DNA of 64,000 nucleotides. Origin: Humulus lupulus. Taxonomy: Eukaryota > Streptophyta > Magnoliopsida > Rosales > Cannabaceae. A program made the position numbers and the translations under genes. Below, one piece after another: positions 40,226-51,275 of this stretch; position 1 is the first letter of the stretch, and every line of letters begins with the position of its first letter. The notes beneath the pieces are model-generated. The model was not told the origin of the DNA, made no database searches, and was given only the letters and a program-made list of their open reading frames with translations. The DNA lies in contig NC_084798.1 of the NCBI RefSeq assembly GCF_963169125.1, positions 200,317,481 to 200,381,480 on the forward strand, written 5' to 3'.

Positions 40226-41201
40226 TGTTATCCCCGTTTTGTCACGGGACACGTGGCACGACATATTGGGTCTGAAGGCTATTTCATAAAGATCAAAGGC
40301 CCAGCCCAAGCCCAATGGACAGGGAGGACGAGGGGCCTAGTGGCCCAAATCTCAGCGAGCCCAAGACTGTTCAATGGGCACCACCATAACGAGGGAATCG
40401 GGACGAAGGTCCACATCCAGCTCCTTTTCCCAGTCCCGATTCAATAGCATCATCTGGGACGCGAGTAAGGGTGAAGCTCAACCGTTTGAATGGTCTGAGA
40501 CATCAGTAAATAAACCTGAGTCCTAGTAAACGAACTAGGGTCCTAGTGAACGAATCGGAACATTAGTAAATGAACACGGACCTGGTATCCGGGTTTGTAG
40601 GATTGAACTTCCCTGACTCTGACACATTCTTGAGAAACACGGAGTTTGGTTTCCCCAACTAACATGCAGAAGAGTTTACATACGGAATGTACGCTGATAT
40701 TGGGGAACAGTACTGCCACTACTCTGATGGATCCTGTCCCCAGGATCTCCTTAGAAGCCCATGCAGACCAGTCTGAAACTACGTATTGTTGTCAGTTGTA
40801 AAGCGTGATTATGCCCAAGTCGGCCCAATGGGCCCTGATTAGTGTGTATTGTTTGGCAAATTTCTTTGTATTAAGCCTCCATTAGCGAGTGAACCATGAT
40901 TATATCCCTATTGGGCCCGGATTAGTCCAACCCAAACCTAGTGCACCCAACTGCCTATAAATAGGACCAGTTGTGCACTATAGAATGGATCGCAAAATTT
41001 TCTCTTGTAAGCAATTTCTCTGTTCAAACTTGCAGAAAACCCCATTGTTAAAGCTCTCTAAGCTCTTATACAATAGACTCTTGGACTAAGGCTTTTTAAC
41101 GCCCCAACCACGTAAAAAAACCCTTGTGTGATTATCTTTAAATCTTTTCTTTTTGCTCTCTTATCTTTCATAATTCTAGTTTCCGAAAAACTCTGTAAAC
41201 A
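40226..41201 (+). repeat. 3' LTR of the Tat-like element
   Basis: It has the same length as the 5' LTR (976 bases), starts TGTTATCCCCG and ends TGTAAACA, followed by the ATAGT duplication. Mismatches to the 5' LTR are visible along its whole length. Confidence 0.95.
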
Positions 41202-41206
41202 ATAGT

Positions 41207-43533
41207 GCTAAAGAAACATGAAATGTTGATCATGAGGGTTTTGGCATAAGGTCTTATTTGGTGATTGATTTTATGTTGATTAAATTTCATGCTAGATGTA
41301 ATAGTGTGGTGTTCAAGTGTAGGTGAATGTTAGGGTAAATTGTTAAATGGATAAAAGCATTTTATGAGCATTGTTTAAACATGATTTGGTGAAATAATGC
41401 TTGTTGTTTTTTTATATATAATTTGTGAGCATATTGGTTAAACAATGTTTTAAAATGGACATGTGATGCCTCAAGTGATATTTGATTTTTAAGTAAATAA
41501 AAAGGCATTTTATTTCACATTTAAATGGTGTTTTTACTCAATTAATATATGCAGATTTTTGTGAATATTTTATGAAGAAAATATGGTTTTTAATCCAAGT
41601 TGTGATTTTTGAATGAATTAATAGTTGCTGGAATTTTTGATTAAAAATAAGAAATGTCTTTTAAATGAGATAAATAATGTGAGTGCAATAAATAAATTAT
41701 ACCCTAAGTTATGTATATGTAAAAGTGATCTTTTCTAAAATGTAAATATGAAGTTTCACATTATTATTTAGTTGCTGAAAGTTTGTGTTAATAAGCTAAA
41801 ATAATTGTTTTGTTTAAAATTTAAGAGTTTTACACCTAAATAATTCAAGTATTAAATATTATAAGTGAAAATACATTTTTCACACTTTAAATTATAAATT
41901 CTCACATTTAATCATGTAATTTTTATTAATTTAGAAAAATTTATTTTCCAAAGGAAACAAGAAATTTATTAAGTATTTCTAAATGACTACAAATTTTGTT
42001 ATTTTCTATGTTATTTAAAATAATAAATAGGACTATTATTTTATGAGAAATTAAGAAAAAGTTGAATGAATTATTTTATAAAGTAAATGTAATGAATTAA
42101 ATGGTTTAATCAAACTTTGGGACTTAAGGAAACAAATTATGGTAATTTCGTAATGTTGCTGAATTTTAGTAGAAAAAGCAAGAAATAAGCATGTAGGAAT
42201 TATTGTTTTAAAACGTTACATTTTAACAACGCTCCCACATAGCATGTCGCATGAAAATACATTTTTACGTTCAAATATATGCCTATTGTTCAAACATATA
42301 GTTTTTACTTTATAACCATGAAGGGTTAATAGGTATAATTAACGTTATTCTTTTGTGATTTTATGTGAAAATGTGTATGATTGGAATTATTGGGCAACTT
42401 GTACCATGTGTGCATGACCCATGCACACGTGAGGTATATGTGTTGGGCAAGAGTATTGACATGTGATTCTAAGAGACAATGTTTGATTATGATTATAGAC
42501 TCGTTATGAAGTTTTTCTCATTTTTGCTTTGCTCGGACCTGAGGTAAGGAAGTTAGATAGAATTTCTATGTTTATGCTATGAAATGGTAAGAATGGTATG
42601 TTATGAGAATAATGATATGCTATGTATGATGAAGAACCATGAGGCATGAAGTATAGAATTCTATCTTGAAATTCTATGATGAATGTGTGTGCAACATGTG
42701 TTCTCCTTTGTGTTGTTTGAAATGGATTTCATGTGTTTGTATGATGTATGAAAAAGCAAATGGTTGTTAGCGTATTGAATGTGACACAACAAAGGGGATA
42801 CTAAGGATATGACGTAACCCAAGTTACTAAGGATATGATGTAACTCTTAGGGCAGACGCGCTGAGGTTATCAAGGACCAGAGCCTCCTGTTTACCTCACA
42901 GAGGAGGTTTTCCAGTTTCATGATTTTACTGGTTACCTCAAGATGTGACATGGACAATAGTGGCACCATGATCACAAAGAGTATGGTTATGATGTATGGT
43001 TATGACGTTTGATTATGATGTATGATTATGATGTATGGATATGATGTATGGTTATGACGTACTATTACGATAGGTTATGAGATTTACTATATGAATGTGT
43101 TCTTATTGTGTTTTCCTTGTATGTTGTTGCATTTGTTTATACTTCCTTACTTTCCCTTAGCTCACCCCTTACTTTCCCCCTTTCAGGTAATATAATAGTG
43201 TTTATCTTTGGCACGCATTGTGATGTGGAGAGTTTTGACGTCTGGGTGTGTATGGCATGGGGGTATCTTATGAACGAATAAACGATCAACATAAGCACCG
43301 AGTTTCAAGAAATGATATTATGAAATTTAATTTTTTTTAAAAGAAAACCTATCAGTGTGACGTAAACTTTATTTTCTATTAAACATTGCATAAGTACACT
43401 TAATTTTTATTTTAAACTATTGGGCTCAACTTGCATGTTTTATCAAGGCCCCACTGAATTTCATATGTTAAGTGATATTCTTCAATTATTTATGAGTTAT
43501 GAGACGTTTTACAAAGTAATAGGGCGCTTTACA
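41207..43533 (+). mobile_element. Candidate solo LTR D, right part
   Basis: This continues solo LTR D after the Tat insertion. It is AT-rich without ORFs of interest. Small features include a palindromic TGCATGACCCATGCACA near 42411-42428, a cluster of TTATGATGTATGG-type short repeats at 42980-43070, and a polyadenylation-like AT stretch near 43330. It ends AGGGCGCTTTACA, mirroring the TGTAGCGC start at 25698. A complete element cannot be excluded from sequence alone, but no gag or pol remains. Confidence 0.55.
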
Positions 43534-43538
43534 ACTAG

Positions 43539-44872
43539 GGACTATATAGTATCAAATGTGGGTTTGCTAAGATATAAAGGTCGGATCTATGTTCCGATGG
43601 ATATTATTCTCAGACATGAGATTCTGGACGAATCTTATACTACCTCATATTCCTTGCATCCCGGCACCACGAAGATGTACCAGGACCTGAGAACTTTGTA
43701 TTGGTGGTCGAGGATGAAGGGGGACATAACTGAGTATGTAGCCAAGTGTCTGACGTGTCATTAGATCAAAATTGAACATCAGAGACCAGCGAAGCTACTA
43801 CAACCCTTAGACATCCCAGAGTGGAAATGGGAAGACATCACAATGGATTGTGTGGTGGAATTACCCAGGACGATGGGTTAGCATGATTCAGTGTGGGTGA
43901 TTGTAGACAAATACACCAAATCAACTCATTTTTTACCAATGAAGACGACTTATACCATTGACCAGTATGCTGATCTCTATGCAAAAGAGATAGTACATCT
44001 TCATGGAGCTCCGAGGTCGATCGTGTCGGATTGGGACCCCACATTTACTTCCAAGTTTTGGGAAAGTTTGCAGAAGGCGATGGGCACCCAACTGAAAGTA
44101 CAGCTTATCATCCTCAGACCGATGGTCAGTTTGAGAGAATTATCCAGATATTGGAGGACATGCTAAGAGCATGTGTACTGGATTTTTAGGGGTCCTGGAG
44201 TAAATATTTACCTCTAATAGAGTTATCCTACAACAACGGTGGCCAGGCGACCATAGGAGTGGCTCCTTATGAGATGTTGTATGGTAGGAAATGTAGATCA
44301 CCTATTCACTAGGATAAGATGGGTGAACGTAGATACTTGGGTCCTTAGGCAGTTCAGAGGATCAATGAAGCGATCGAGAAGATCAGAGTTTGGATGCTTG
44401 CATCACAGAGTAGACGGAGAAGTTATGCATATCCGAAGTGCAGGAACTTGGAATGGGAGACTATGTCTTCCTTAGAGTCTCACCACTGAAGGGGGTGAGG
44501 AGGTTTGGGAAGAAGGGAAAATTGAGCCCTAGATTTGTAGGACCTTTTGAGATCCTGGAAATGATCGGTCAGGTAGCCTATAGATTGGCGTTACCTTCGG
44601 CATTGTCGGCCGTGCACAATGTGTTCCATATTTCGATGCTACAGAAGTATGTATCTGATGAGACTCATGTACTAAGCTATGAAGATCTAGAGCTATAGAC
44701 AGACTTATCCTTTGAGGAGCAACCAGTCCAGATATTAGATAGAAAGGACAAGGTCCTGAGGAATAAAACCATACCTTTAGTTAATGTATTATGGAGGAAC
44801 ATCAAGGTCGAGGAGGTGATCTGGGAGTTGGAATCAACCATGCAGGACCAGTATCCCAAGTTGTTCAGGTAA
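43539..44872 (+). pseudogene. Chromovirus pol, right part: integrase and chromodomain-like tail
   Basis: The frame picks up exactly from 25697 with DYIVSNVGLLRYKGRI. Next come the zinc-binding region (HPGTTKMYQDL, then CLTCH), the core with VDKYTKSTHFLPM and [14 protein letters not shown], frameshifts near 44100 and 44330, a PRFVGPFEIL block (GPY/F-like), NVFHISMLQKY, and a C-terminal PVQILDRKDKVLRNK region ending YPKLFR and TAA at 44870. The last segment is the divergent chromodomain-like tail of Del/Tekay chromoviruses. Five or more stops break the frame. Confidence 0.87.
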
Positions 44873-44909
44873 AATTTCGATGACGAAATTCCTGTAAGGA
44901 GGAGATGAT
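44873..44909 (+). other. Palindrome and polypurine tract of the chromovirus
   Basis: AATTTCGATGACGAAATT (44874-44891) is an inverted repeat, followed by AAGGAGGAGATGAT, the polypurine tract, and then the LTR. The same arrangement occurs, on the other strand, at 63639-63675. Confidence 0.8.
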
Positions 44910-47311
44910 TGTAACGCCCAAATTCCCTAATGTGGCTTACTGGTTGGATTAGGGGGGCGAAGGAAATAATTGTATTAATTGTGTGCTTAAGTTTTATGAG
45001 CATGTCATTATGTGAATTATATTATAATATAATTATGCTTGCATGTTTAGGAGTATTAAATATACATGTGGGCCCGTTTCTTATTAGAAGGGCATTTTCG
45101 TAACTTTGACTCGTTGAGGGTATAATTGTAAACATATATGTGTTTTATGATTGAGATCACATTATTATGTGGATATATTTGGGTTATTCGGCACGAGGCA
45201 ATCCTAGTGAGCAAGTTAGCGAAAAAGTCACAATGGGGTCAAAATACCGGCTCGAGGTGAGCCTAGGAGTATTTTGGTAATTTAGCTCATTACCGGGGTT
45301 TATTGGGTAATGGGAGATTAAATGGTTGTTACTTAGAGATAGTTGGGATTTATTTGGATATGTGAAGTTTATTAGGAATTAGAGGGAATGGTGGTAATTG
45401 ACCGAAGTGCCCTTGTGAGCATTGGAGAGGAAAATTGGGGTTGAGGGTATTTAGGTCTTTTGGGTAGACCTTGGCTTGACTCAGCCAGCTTGGAAGGGTG
45501 TAAAGGACTAGAGAAACACTAAGAAAACAAAAAAGAATAGCTCTTACTCTCTCTCTCTCTCTTGTAGCTCTCTCTCTCCTTCCTTGGTGACTTGAAGATT
45601 TTGAGAATTTGAGGAAACATGGGAATTGAAGGTTTGGTGTTTAGGATTAAGCTAGGAGCAACTTGGGGTCATAATCCAGCCATTGAAGGTAAGAATTCAT
45701 TGTGGTTTTGAGTTTAATTTCATGTGGTTGAAGCTTTTTCTAGAATTTTTGGCTTTGTTGGATTTTGGATTTTTGATGAGTTTTCCATCAAGTTTTGAGT
45801 TGGGTATTGTTACTGGAAAAATGTTGAATTTGTTATGGGAATTGAATTGAGGTTTTAGGTTTTATTTGGGGTGATTTTGATTGGGTTTGGCTGAAGGAAA
45901 ACCTAAGAATTCTGGGTTTGAAGGGGTTGGCCCGCGACCCTGTTCTTGGTGTGTTGTGGCTCTCTTGAACATAGGGGGCCAGGATGGGCTCTGACGCGAG
46001 GGCGCACCGCGGCGGGTGTTCAGTAAAAGGGAGGCAGGAGCCTCTGACTTGGTGGGCCACAGCATAGGGGCTTAAAGCCGTGGCGCTTAAGGGGTTTTGA
46101 TCCCCGATAAGGTTTTTGAGTGTGGGAACTCAACCCTAAGTGCTCGGGATTGATCCTACTACCCAGTTTAGTAGAATTCAATGTCCCAGAGGCTACGACT
46201 CGGTCCAAAAACCTTTACTCACTCATTATTGATGGGATCCTATATTGTTGTTGAGACTAGGTCATCGGTAGGGGCTTGAAACAAGGATCGTGCTCGAGGG
46301 TTGTTCATTTGTAGCCTATACTTTGACAAAAGGTAAGAAAAATGCACCCAGTATGTGATGTACATGATTAGGGCTTGGCCCGAGTGCTGAATATATCTTG
46401 ATTGGGCATTGGCCCTGTAAATGCGCATGATTATGATTATGCTTGTGTATATCTATTTTAATATACTGTAATGCATTGTATCTGTATGTATGATGAATGT
46501 ATTATGTGATTGTGTGTTATGGCGAAGAAGCTCGGTTTATAAGCCGAGGATCTGTCTGTTGTATCTGGTTAAAGCTCGACTTGCTAGTCGAGGGCGTACT
46601 TGGTTTAAAGGGGCTTGACTCTTAAGTTGTGGGTCTCCACGGCTCGACTTATAAGTCGAGAATCTGCAAGACTCTGCTTATGAGCCGTGACCGACATCAT
46701 GCGCATTGAGTGCAGGCCGCCATGGCTGGGCCACCCTGGGAGTGCACTAAGCACTTGAATAGCTCGGATTCCATATGAATAAATAGGAGTGCAACACGCA
46801 CTTTTGTGACCTTATGGTCGATTATCTGTACAGTGCTTATGCTTAGTTTCAGTTATTATTGTTAAGCATGCTATTATACTCTGTGAATTGTTTGAATATG
46901 TTTTCTTGCTGAGTCTTTTGGCTCACGGGTGCTTTATGGTGCAGGTAAGGGTATGAGAAGCTTGGCCAGCCATGATTTGGAGAGCGATAGCGGTGATGTG
47001 TACATATGCAGTCCGCTCGATTGCCACGGTCGAGATATCACAGGGGAGCTAGGGTTGGACCCTGTTTTTCCACCTAGGCCGGCTTATTTTGTAACCTCTG
47101 GGTTGTAACCAACTTTTAAACTTGTATTTTCGGATCCCATGTAAAGACTAAAGTTTTGTTTAATGAAAATGTTTATTACTTGACCAAATTTTTTAATACA
47201 TGAACCCTTAGTGGCTTAATCACATGTTTTAGTCCAAAAGACTCGTTTAGGGAGTCCAGCACTAATTATAAACACACATTGTAACGGACCCTAATTAGAA
47301 GGGGCGTTACA
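44910..47311 (+). repeat. 3' LTR of the chromovirus, 2.4 kb
   Basis: It starts TGTAACGCCC and ends GGGGCGTTACA. It is the same family as solo LTR C. GC-rich segments with CGCGACC and CACCGCGGCGG lie at 45925-46080, and a CTCGACT/AAGTCGAG-rich segment at 46530-46680. The right flank TCTTC (47312-47316) would be one target duplication; the other is lost with the 5' end. No ORF of note is inside. Confidence 0.9.
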
Positions 47312-48930
47312 TCTTCCTTCAATTTCATCATGGAATAGTTCCAAGAATTTTGATTCTCACTGTCCACCAACGCGAACGCAATCAGATAAATGTGGCTATT
47401 CACATCCAATGCAACAGCATACATCATGTGACCACCATACCTTGTCTTCAAGAAAGTGCCATCCACAAATATCACAGGATGACATGATGTAAATCCTCTT
47501 CTGCAAACTCCAAGTGAGAAGAAGCAATAAAGAAAACGACCATCCTCAGTGACAAAATCGGTTATTATACTTGGATTCTTTTGTTGCAACATGTGCAAGT
47601 AAGAAGGTAACTTGGAGTGGGATTCTTCAGGTGTCCCCCTGAAATAACCAAGTGCCTTCTCTCTGCATTTCCATGCCTTCATATAACTCATATCGATCCC
47701 AAAAGATTTCTTCATATCCTCTATGTTGTTTGCCATGTAGCTAGTGCCATCAGTAGCATATTTTTTCGTGATAAGGTGCCCAACGACCCAAGGTGCTGCT
47801 TGACGGTGGTCTTTCTGTCGAACTTCTAGTGAGCATGTATGTACACTATTGTAAACAGTGATCTCAAACTTGGAAGACCGCACTACAATTTTCTCCCTTA
47901 ATCTCCAACCACAGTCAGGATCCTTGCAGATGATATACCACACATCAGTACTAAACTTCATCACCACAAACTCAAAATTATTCTTCATTGCAAAGAAAGC
48001 CGCTTTGATTTTCAAATCCATCTTGTTCTCAAAAGTCTTCCCAAGGTGTATTTCTCCCAATGGTGAACCAAATGAGGAGATCTGTGATCAATCAGAGGCC
48101 ATAATATCTTCTTTCGAAAACATAGGAGCACTCCATCTTCTATGATCTTCTGTTGAAAATATTGGAACTTTCCCTGTAATGCTATCTTGTGTTCCACCAG
48201 GACGACTAGAGCTGGTGCCAGGTGTTCATCGTCCTTCACTTGGTAGGTTCCTTCGTGCAATAGTACGTATTGGTTGTTCTTGTAATTGTTCGACTTGCAA
48301 ATCATCAAACTTGTCAACCAACACTTCTACACTATAATATGCCTCTGAATAGTACCTCAACCCCTCATTAAATTTAACTACTGGATCATCATTCACATAG
48401 GGGTCGTACTCATACTAGTTGTTCCTCAGGTCACCAATAAGACCTCCCAAAGGATCTCTCTCAGGTCCAACATTACCCACAGAATCAACACCAACAGTAT
48501 CCACAGGATCTCCCACAAGATCTCTTTCTGGAACAAAAGTGCCCACCTCACCATGAACTTTATTAACACTGGGACCAAGAGTGGAATATGAATCTTAAAT
48601 GACAATATTTTTAACAAGAGTGACACACAAGCCAATCATTTCTTTCGTTGTTACTCCTAAGAATGCACGGACACCAATATCACTTTCAACATGAACGGGT
48701 GTAAACTGTTGGTCGTTGCATGTGTAAGGAACCTTATATTTCAACCCATACATCTGTTTATCGACACGAAGTTCCTTTTGCAATATGTCAAGAAGTTGCA
48801 AGTATGTTACATCATTCTCCATCGGTATCACTCTGCATTGAGCATCCTTGAAAATTCACACCCTCCCTTCTATTTCCCAAACACCATTGTAAGATACAAA
48901 AACGTAAACAATGGAACCTGTGATGAAAAA
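47312..48930 (-). pseudogene. Mutator-like (MURA) transposase, N-terminal two thirds
   Basis: Minus-strand order: an N-terminal PB1-like block (YVFVSYNGVWEIEGRV, then a TGA in place of the usual Trp, then MENDVTYLQLLDILQKEL), a linker with stops, the DNA-binding domain (MGEIHLGKTFENKMDLK, IICKDPDCGWRLRE, HTCSLEV) and the start of the MULE transposase domain (VIFVDGTFLKTRYGGHMMYAVALDVN, FALVDSENQNSWNY). The chromovirus LTR cuts the gene at 47311, and the rest, including later catalytic residues, is not in the window. Stops and a frameshift near 48060 show decay. It may belong to the same class of element as the DUF1985/Ulp1 gene at 12-23 kb. Confidence 0.85.
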
Positions 48931-48945
48931 AAACCCAAGAAATTG

Positions 48946-49096
48946 TTAAAAAATATTGTAATTTTTTTTCAGGCTTCAAAAATAAATTTATCTAGTTGTC
49001 ATCGAACATATATTGAGCTCTATCGAGCTCTTATCGAGCCTCAATCGAACCTACATCCCCCGTTATTAAAAAATATTGTAATTTTTTCAGGCTTGT
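48946..49096. repeat. Junction between Mutator and Ty3 fragments, with a direct repeat
   Basis: TTAAAAAATATTGTAATTTT plus a T run and CAGGCTT occurs twice, at 48946-48978 and 49066-49096. Between the copies lies a CTCGAT-type motif cluster (49003-49053) like that in the introns at 11-21 kb. The right copy abuts the Ty3 gag fragment. Confidence 0.75.
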
Positions 49097-50140
49097 TATT
49101 GCCGTTGTTGGTTTGTGCTCTTTTGCCAGTGTTAGTTTGCTTATTATCGGGATACTTCCTTTTTTGTCCATTATTGTTGTGTTGGTTGTCGTGGTTTCGA
49201 CCATTCTGAGTTTGATTTTGCTGCTTGGGGTATGACTTGCTCGCCTCCTCCTTGCTAATATTTCCATGGAGCCTTTCCACCTCTATAGCCACTTCTAGGA
49301 CATCGGCATAAGAAGTGGTTCTGGGGTTTTCTAGCTTGACCCCTAAAGTGATCTTTAGTCTGAGCCCTCTGGAAAACTTGGTTACCCGCAAGTAGTCATT
49401 TGGGACTAACTTTGGTGCAAACTTTGCTAGCCGATCAAACTACCGAGCCTACTCGACTACCGACAAATTTCCCTGTTTCGGGCTGACAAATTCTTCCACC
49501 CTGGTATCGATGACTTCTGAATTGTAATACTTCTTGTGAAATAGCTCCAAAAATATGGCCCAGGTCATGGTGGTGATATCGTGAGACTGCTGCACCAAAT
49601 CCCACCAGATTCTAGCATCCTTTTTCAATAGAGATGAAACGCACGATATGTGGTCTGCGCTGCCGAGGTTCATGTGTGTCAGAATCGGCTCTACATTCCT
49701 GAGCGACTCCTCATCCTCAAAGGGGTTGGTTATCCCTTCAAAATATGGAGCGTGCTACTTTCAAAAACGCTTGTAGACTGACTCCATTAACTAAGCTGGA
49801 TAAGGTGCAAAATTTTCCATTGACCATCCCCCGTATGAATATCCTCCATTTGGATAGTCGCCATTTAGATATCCTCAGTTCTGCTCTGGCTGGGGAGCTT
49901 GAGCCACTGGCTGAGGCTGCGGCTGAGGTTGTTGTTGTTGCCACTGTAGTCCTTCTACTTGTCGTCGTAATTGGATAACTTTAGCGTCGTTGTCAACTGG
50001 AGGTGGTGCGTTCCTATTAGCAGCAGTAGTGGCAGCAGGTCTTCCCCTTCTTCGTTGAAGGGGTCTCGAGTGTCACGTTGGTGGTGCTGGTGGCATTGTT
50101 GTTAGTGCGTGCAGACCTTTGGAGCAACATCTTCGACAGA
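49085..50140 (-). pseudogene. Ty3 gag fragment
   Basis: Read on the minus strand it starts near 50130 (MLLQRSARTNNNATSTTNV), then a Gln/Pro-rich stretch, FEGITNPFEDEE, the capsid core (DHISCVSSLLKKDARIWWDLV, MTWAIFLELFHKKYYN, SPKQGNLSVVEY, FSRGLRLKI) and a Gln/Asn-rich, basic tail (NGQKRKYPDNKQ). This is the Retrotrans_gag domain layout. The frame is broken by a handful of stops. The zinc knuckle and all of pol are missing at the junction near 49090. Confidence 0.82.
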
Positions 50141-50199
50141 GTTCTAATAGCCGAGAGAAGCATGTTAGAACTTACACTAATAGTTTCTAAGGCAAACAC

Positions 50200-50703
50200 T
50201 TAGTCTAAGCAAACATAACTCGGGCTTATCAGTTATGATTTCTTATGAAAATTTATGTCAATAATCTTTATAAATTAGGGTGTGTTTCTATACTTAGACT
50301 ATTAGGCCATCTTTATTATTTCCTAAGTCTGTTTCTAACTACCCTATATGACTTAATTCTCAGGCTCGAAATTTGTTGTTGTTCTGAAGTTAACCATATT
50401 GATGGAGGGCTAGGATTAGTAAAATCGTTCCCACTACTATGGCCCCCTAAACTCTCAATACAGAACTCGGTCCATTGATTCGTAATCACTTTCACCAAAC
50501 TCAGCCATTATTTGTTGAATTTATTCTAAATTAATTATGATTTCCAAAAAAAATTCAAATTTCATATATACCATAAAAAATAATAACTTTATTCATTTGA
50601 AAAAAAATTCACTTATTACAATAATAATTCAAAATAAATAAAGCAATAATACTAATAATAACTAAGGTAAATATTTCTAAAAATCTGGATCTTCTACATC
50701 TGA
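50200..50703 (-). other. Leader DNA between gag and the leader ORF
   Basis: AT-rich sequence with no recognisable gene. It belongs to the 5' leader of the minus-strand Ty3 element, between the leader ORF and gag. Confidence 0.5.
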
Positions 50704-51141
50704 TCATTCATCTAAAATATCATCAGTTATTTCCTCATAATCATCATCATCATAAGCCTCGAATCTACTATGTAAAATATTTATTAGGATATTATTCTTT
50801 TGTTCATTGGCGAATTGAATCTCAAACCTAAAGGTAAGCCTAAGTATAAGGAAATAATATCTAATGACTACCAGTAAGTTATCCTCATTATCTAGAGCTT
50901 CCCATATTTCTTTTAATTTTGAAACTACAAAAGGCATATCTTCGAAAAGCCTAATTACTATGACATATTGATCCATGGCTCTCGTCATAATTCGCCTAGT
51001 GATTTGAAGGTGAGCTATCTCCTTGTAAAATCTGACTAATCTTTGAGTGATTCGTTCTAGCACATTTATTGTATCATTTGGCTCTCTAATCCTTTTCAAT
51101 GCCTGATAAGTCATGGCTCCGTTCATTTTGACTGAAAACAT
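50704..51141 (-). CDS. 145-residue ORF in the leader of the Ty3 element
   Basis: An uninterrupted ORF lies between the primer-binding site (51275) and gag, on the same strand. It opens MFSVKMNGAMTYQALKRIRE, is rich in Leu, Ile and Arg with a likely helical middle (IRLFEDMPFVVSKLKEIWEAL), and ends in an acidic tail (DDDDYEEITDDILDE). I do not recognise the family. Extra ORFs before gag are known in some plant Ty3 elements. It is the only part of this element free of stops, which is notable, but a chance ORF of this size is possible. Confidence 0.45.
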   Translation of the reverse strand: MFSVKMNGAMTYQALKRIREPNDTINVLERITQRLVRFYKEIAHLQITRRIMTRAMDQYVIVIRLFEDMPFVVSKLKEIWEALDNEDNLLVVIRYYFLILRLTFRFEIQFANEQKNNILINILHSRFEAYDDDDYEEITDDILDE

Positions 51142-51260
51142 ATTAACTAAAACATTAGTTTTAACATAAACATAATATTCATAACATAAACACTTACATT
51201 GGCAATTATATCCGGAGCTTTTGCTTTTGTATCAAGGAGAACTTTATGCATATGAACCAT

Positions 51261-51275
51261 GGCTCTGGTACCAAC
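51261..51275 (-). other. Primer-binding site of the minus-strand Ty3 element
   Basis: On the minus strand GTTGGTACCAGAGCC directly follows the LTR end (TCTTTACA). TGGTACCAGAGC is the usual complement of the 3' end of plant initiator tRNA-Met. Confidence 0.85.

Larger units (their letters stand above)
27376..41201 (+). mobile_element. Tat/Retand-like Ty3 (gypsy) retrotransposon, 13.8 kb, both LTRs present
   Basis: Two 976-bp LTRs (27376-28351 and 40226-41201) bound the element, with a perfect 5-bp target duplication ATAGT (27371-27375 and 41202-41206). Order inside: gag, protease, reverse transcriptase/RNase H, a second (archaeal-type) RNase H, integrase, two tandem-repeat blocks, an antisense gene, and a polypurine tract. 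The second RNase H, the 3' tandem repeats and the antisense ORF are all features described for the Tat lineage (Retand, Ogre and relatives). Coding regions carry many stops and at least four frameshifts, so the copy is dead. By eye the first about 190 bases of the LTRs differ at about nine sites, so insertion is not very recent. Confidence 0.93.

Noticed and set aside
42980..43070. Cluster of TTATGATGTATGG repeats that could suggest a CRISPR or satellite array
   Set aside because: Short, imperfect, without spacers, in a plant retrotransposon LTR; simple slippage repeat.
48012..48317. Minus-strand ORF upstream of the Mutator DNA-binding domain
   Set aside because: It is in a different frame from both neighbouring transposase segments and shows no motif; more likely a frameshift shadow of the linker.
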